Below are positions 60,800-64,000 of a stretch of DNA of 64,000 nucleotides, piece by piece. Each line of letters starts with the position of its first letter. Position 1 is the stretch's first letter. The translations under genes were made by a program, and so were the position numbers. This DNA comes from Pelagimonas sp050633425 (GTDB lineage Bacteria > Pseudomonadota > Alphaproteobacteria > Rhodobacterales > Rhodobacteraceae): positions 186,001 to 250,000 of the forward strand of contig NZ_JBOEGM010000016.1 of assembly GCF_050633425.1 (NCBI RefSeq), read 5' to 3'. Under the pieces are notes generated by a model that searched no databases, was not told the origin of the DNA, and saw nothing but the letters and a program-made list of their open reading frames with translations.

Positions 60800-61068
60800 A
60801 GGGGGATGCCATTGATCCCAAAGGGTTGATTGCCGATGCGTATCGCATTGAGGGCATCAGGCTGGAGGAATGCCGGACGATTTTCCTCGATTGGGCTTTG
60901 TCGGTGCCGGTAGATGTCGATACTGGCGCGTTGATTGCGGTTTTACTTGAGCGTCATGGCGGTGAGGCGGATCATCCGATGACCGCTGTGTTGGATGAAG
61001 GGCTCACAAAAATAACCGCGCCCAATAAAAGGCGCGGTGGTGTGCGTGGGCGACGCTCTGAGAGCTGA
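60796..61068 (+). CDS. small protein translationally coupled to glnE
   Basis: A 90-residue cytoplasmic protein. Its ATG overlaps the glnE stop (ATGA) with AGAGGAGACGGG upstream. The core is helical (LIADAYRIEGIRLEECRTIFLDWAL, TGALIAVLLERHGGEADHPM), with a basic tail (PNKRRGGVRGRR). No family recognised with certainty. Coupling suggests a link to nitrogen regulation or simple co-expression. It ends against eda, which converges immediately after the stop codon. Confidence 0.75.
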   Translation: MKGDAIDPKGLIADAYRIEGIRLEECRTIFLDWALSVPVDVDTGALIAVLLERHGGEADHPMTAVLDEGLTKITAPNKRRGGVRGRRSES

Positions 61069-61713
61069 TTAGCTGCGCGGCAAAGCGGCGGCTTCGGCCG
61101 CCAATTTTTCAATTCCGTCCCAATCGCCTTTGATCATCAGATCCTTGGGAGCAACCCAAGAACCGCCACAGCACAAGGTGTTGGACAGGCTAAGGTAATC
61201 ATTGGCATTTTTGAGCGAAACGCCGCCAGTTGGGCAGAACCGAACCTGCGGCAGTGGGGCACCAATTGCCTTGAGGGCAGGTGCACCGCCATTGGCCTCG
61301 GCGGGGAAGAATTTCTGCACCGTATAGCCGCGTTCAAGCAGCCGCATCACTTCGGAGGAGGTGGCTGCACCGGGCAGGGTGGGCAGATCGGCATCTTCGA
61401 CCGCGTCAAGCAACCTGTCGGTCGCACCAGGTGAAACTCCGAATTTCGCGCCGGCGTTTTTCGCTGCGGTCACATCGGCGGGGGTCAACAAGGTGCCCGC
61501 ACCGACAACGCCGCCTTCAACGCTTGCCATTTCCGCAATCACTTCGAGCGCCGCAGCGGTACGCAGAGTCACTTCGAGAACCGGCAAACCGCCGCGCACC
61601 AGGGCCTCAGCCAAAGGTTTGGCATGGGCTGGGTCGTCGACCACAATCACCGGAATGATTGGGGCCATGCGGCAGAGTTTTTCAGAAGCGATGCTGGCGT
61701 CTTGGGGTGTCAT
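61069..61713 (-). CDS. eda: 2-keto-3-deoxy-6-phosphogluconate aldolase
   Basis: The second Entner-Doudoroff enzyme, splitting KDPG to pyruvate and glyceraldehyde-3-phosphate; it also acts on hydroxy-oxoglutarate. The 214-residue TIM-barrel class I aldolase has the catalytic Glu in LPVLEVTLRT and the Schiff-base Lys in YTVQKFFPAE, plus FCPTGGVSLKNA. The ATG at 61713 with AGAGG upstream fits; the open frame to 61758 does not. It is 78 bases downstream of edd in the same operon. Confidence 0.95.
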   Translation of the reverse strand: MTPQDASIASEKLCRMAPIIPVIVVDDPAHAKPLAEALVRGGLPVLEVTLRTAAALEVIAEMASVEGGVVGAGTLLTPADVTAAKNAGAKFGVSPGATDRLLDAVEDADLPTLPGAATSSEVMRLLERGYTVQKFFPAEANGGAPALKAIGAPLPQVRFCPTGGVSLKNANDYLSLSNTLCCGGSWVAPKDLMIKGDWDGIEKLAAEAAALPRS

Positions 61714-61791
61714 ATCGTGTGGACCTCTTTGGTCTGGCCGCGCTTGGCGAATGCTCATAGCGGCAGTTATGTGAGTTCAATTTCGAAAGGG

Positions 61792-63597
61792 TTAGACCAC
61801 AACCGCCGCACCTTCGGATGCAAGGCCGACATTGGCGCGGAAGGCGGCGAACAATTCGCGCCCGACACCGTGGCCGTTGCCCGAAAGGTCAGCCGTTGCC
61901 GGGCTACGTTTGTCGAAATCTGCGGTCAAGCAGGACAGGGTGCCGTTGGCAGCATCGAGGCGCAGAATGTCGCCGTCTTGCAGATAGGCCAGCGGCCCGC
62001 CGTTGGCGGCTTCGGGGCTGACATGGATGGCCGCAGGAACTTTGCCCGACGCGCCAGACATGCGCCCATCGGTGACAAGAGCAACCTTGAGGCCGCGGTC
62101 CTGAAGCACGGTCAGAGTTGGGGTCAGGCTGTGCAATTCTGGCATGCCGTTTGATTTCGGTCCTTGGAAGCGCACCACAACAATGGTGTCAGAGGTGAAC
62201 TCACCGGCCTGAAACGCCTTTTTCACGTCAGCTTGATCGTGGAAAATGCGGACGGGGGCTTCGACGACGTGACGTTCAGGGGCAACCGCAGAGATTTTGA
62301 TCACTCCTTGACCAAGGTTGCCGTTTAGCTGTTTCAGACCGCCCGATGTTTGGAACGCATCCGACACCGGCCGCAGAATTTTGTCGTTTTGGGTTTGCTT
62401 GGCACCTTCGACAAATTTCACCACCTCGCCATCAAGCCGCGGCTCTTGGGTGTAATGGCTCATGCCCGTTCCGGCGACGGTTTGCACATCTTCATGCATC
62501 AACCCTGCGTCCAAAAGTTCACCAATCATATACTGCAAACCACCGGCGGCATGGAAATGGTTCACGTCCGCCAAGCCGTTAGGATAGACCTTGGCCATCA
62601 AGGGGGTAACCGATGAAATTTCATCAAAATCAGACAGTTCCAGAGCGATGCCTGCCGCGCGCGCCATGGCGGGCAGGTGCAGCACCAAGTTGGTGGAGCC
62701 GCCCGTCGCCATCAGGCCGACCAGCCCGTTCACAAAGGCCTTGGCGTCCAAAACATCGCAAACAGGGCGATAATCGTTGCCAAGTGCGGTGATCTCCAGC
62801 GCGCGTTTCGCACCGGCGACTGTCAAGGCATCTCGCAACGGGGTGTTGGGGTTCACAAAGGAGCTTCCGGGTAGGTGTAACCCCATGAATTCCATCAACA
62901 TTTGGTTGGTATTGGCGGTGCCATAAAAGGTACAGGTGCCCGGAGAATGGTAAGAGGCCATTTCGGCTTTCATCAGCTCATCACGGCCAATGTCGCCGGT
63001 GGCAAATTTGTTGCGGACCTTGGCTTTCTCATCGTTCGGAAGGCCGGACGGCATTGGCCCAGCTGGCAAAAACAGTGCTGGAATATAGCCAAAGGTGGCG
63101 GCGGCGATCACCAAGCCGGGGACGATCTTGTCGCACACCCCCAGATACAACGCGGCGTCAAAAGTATTGTGAGACAGGGCAACACCAGCCGACAGTGCGA
63201 TCACATCTCGTGAAAACAGCGACAGTTCCATGCCGACTTGTCCTTGGGTGACACCGTCACACATTGCGGGCACACCACCGGCAACCTGCGCGGTTGCGCC
63301 AGCGCTGCGCGCGGCCTCACGGATCATATCAGGATAGCGTTCATAGGGCTGGTGGGCTGACAGCATGTCATTATAAGCTGACACAATACCAAGATTGGGG
63401 GCGCGCCCGGTGGCCAAGGCCCCTTGGTCATTGCCCATCGCGGCATAGGCATGGGCCTGATTACCACAGGTCAAATGGGCGCGACGCGGCCCTTCTTCGG
63501 CGGCTTGCCGCATGCGATCAAGGTAAGTGCCGCGCATATCGCGTGAACGTTCTTCGATACGGGCTGTGACGCGGGCGATTGTATCGTTCATAGACAT
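61792..63597 (-). CDS. edd: 6-phosphogluconate dehydratase
   Basis: The first Entner-Doudoroff enzyme, a [4Fe-4S] dehydratase of the IlvD/Edd family giving KDPG. The 601-residue length from ATG 63597 is typical. Family marks include SAYNDMLSAHQPYERYPD, PAMCDGVTQGQVGMELS, DAALYLGVCDKIVPGL, MATGGSTNLVLHLPA and TDGRMSGASGKVPAAIHV (cluster cysteines and active-site Ser). eda follows. A LacI-type operator lies about 43 bases upstream. Together they allow glucose/gluconate use without phosphofructokinase, as usual in Roseobacters. Confidence 0.96.
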   Translation of the reverse strand: MSMNDTIARVTARIEERSRDMRGTYLDRMRQAAEEGPRRAHLTCGNQAHAYAAMGNDQGALATGRAPNLGIVSAYNDMLSAHQPYERYPDMIREAARSAGATAQVAGGVPAMCDGVTQGQVGMELSLFSRDVIALSAGVALSHNTFDAALYLGVCDKIVPGLVIAAATFGYIPALFLPAGPMPSGLPNDEKAKVRNKFATGDIGRDELMKAEMASYHSPGTCTFYGTANTNQMLMEFMGLHLPGSSFVNPNTPLRDALTVAGAKRALEITALGNDYRPVCDVLDAKAFVNGLVGLMATGGSTNLVLHLPAMARAAGIALELSDFDEISSVTPLMAKVYPNGLADVNHFHAAGGLQYMIGELLDAGLMHEDVQTVAGTGMSHYTQEPRLDGEVVKFVEGAKQTQNDKILRPVSDAFQTSGGLKQLNGNLGQGVIKISAVAPERHVVEAPVRIFHDQADVKKAFQAGEFTSDTIVVVRFQGPKSNGMPELHSLTPTLTVLQDRGLKVALVTDGRMSGASGKVPAAIHVSPEAANGGPLAYLQDGDILRLDAANGTLSCLTADFDKRSPATADLSGNGHGVGRELFAAFRANVGLASEGAAVVV

Positions 63598-63639
63598 GTC
63601 TGGATTCCATCCTGCTGCGCTTGGCGGATTTGTATTTTG

Positions 63640-63651
63640 GTTAGCGCTAAC
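63640..63651. promoter_or_regulatory. LacI/GalR-family operator upstream of edd
   Basis: GTTAGCGCTAAC is a perfect 12-base palindrome with the central CG step typical of LacI-family sites. It lies 43 bases before the edd start codon. A GntR-like or other LacI regulator is expected but none is in the window. Confidence 0.65.
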
Positions 63652-63716
63652 AGTAAAGCTGTTTTCCGACCGATCCCACACCGAGCCTTGTTAGTTTTAA
63701 CGGATCGCAGCGCTGA

Positions 63717-63753
63717 GTTCGTTATGGGGTTCGAATTTGTTCGTAGGTGTTCG
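63717..63753. repeat. phased GTTCG direct repeats upstream of edd
   Basis: GTTCG occurs at 63717, 63729, 63739 and 63749; the last three are exactly 10 bases apart. They lie 120-156 bases before the edd start codon. The spacing is one base short of the alphaproteobacterial LexA site (GTTC-N7-GTTC), so LexA is unlikely. The rest of 63754-64000 holds no gene I can support. Confidence 0.4.
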
Positions 63754-64000
63754 AAATTATCCGCTTCCATGCTCCGGGGCGGTCGCACTTCATTTTATCA
63801 CAACTGTGTTGATACAGCTACGTCGATTCGATGGGCCCCTTTGCATAGGCACTTTGAGCGGCGGACATGGCCCAATGCAAAGCAATGCGACCAGAGCTTG
63901 ATGCCAAGTTGTGGCCATCGATCCGCGAAACCCATACAACATGTCTGTTCGGAGCTTTTCACCAAAGCCAAAGAAGGCTAAGGCGGGGTATGACAACCCC

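Noticed and set aside
63729..63742. Possible LexA box GTTC-N-GTTC before edd
   Set aside because: The spacer is six bases, not the seven of the alphaproteobacterial SOS box, and edd is not a DNA-damage gene.
63637..63981. Plus-strand frame of 114 codons upstream of edd
   Set aside because: Low-quality composition, overlaps the LacI-type operator and phased repeats, no ribosome site at the start.

Overview
The window reads as chromosomal DNA of a marine Roseobacter-type alphaproteobacterium (Rhodobacterales). This is an inference from gene content, moderate GC and operon style: hemA/HemA-type 5-aminolevulinate synthase behind an FnrL-like box, a Mg-type HemB, a stand-alone methyltetrahydrofolate:corrinoid methyltransferase as in the split methionine synthase of this order, a fused carnitine dehydrogenase/thioesterase, a large TRAP transporter, Usg, DUF2852, DUF2189 and bacterial leucyl/arginyl transferase. 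No rRNA, tRNA, CRISPR array, insertion sequence or prophage was seen. Nearly all sequence is housekeeping core with short accessory patches.

Layout. 1-13 kb: truncated exported protein, ctaA (heme A), M32 carboxypeptidase, gyrA, usg, a SYLF lipoprotein, hemB, a membrane protein and mfd. 12.7-14 kb: a divergent XRE/MmyB regulator and four-helix membrane protein sharing a palindromic operator. 14-16.4 kb: a minus-strand one-carbon operon (virulence-factor-fold protein, MetF-like reductase, methyl-THF:corrinoid methyltransferase). 16.6-19.2 kb: sulfotransferase, Ppx/GppA, RlmE. 19.6-24 kb: lipoprotein, carnitine dehydrogenase-thioesterase, then a small accessory patch (second sulfotransferase, glycosyltransferase, a membrane gene that looks frameshifted). 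24-30 kb: M20 dipeptidase, hemA, a RodZ-like protein with two DUF4115 copies, ispG. 30-40 kb: envelope and translation genes (DsbA-like, M48-TPR, aminotransferase, amidase, PBP1A, kinase, prfB, DUF2189). 40.5-46.7 kb: XRE regulator, small unknown, then ilvH and ilvI with a hybrid histidine kinase lodged between them on the other strand; ilvI has a leader-peptide attenuator. 46.7-48 kb: a run of small ORFs and a lipoprotein. 48-55.3 kb: NarL-type two-component system, a DUF6552-like gene broken by an amber codon, and the TRAP operon dctPQM. 55.4-64 kb: small membrane protein, bpt, RDD, DUF2852, glnE plus a translationally coupled small gene, and the Entner-Doudoroff pair edd-eda behind a LacI-type operator.

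The most notable signals are regulatory: the ilv attenuator, an 11-G homopolymer inside ilvI, the repeat pairs in front of dctP and the DUF2852 gene, the MmyB-type operator, and two genes that appear decayed. I did not see a convincing new multi-gene defence or biosynthetic system.
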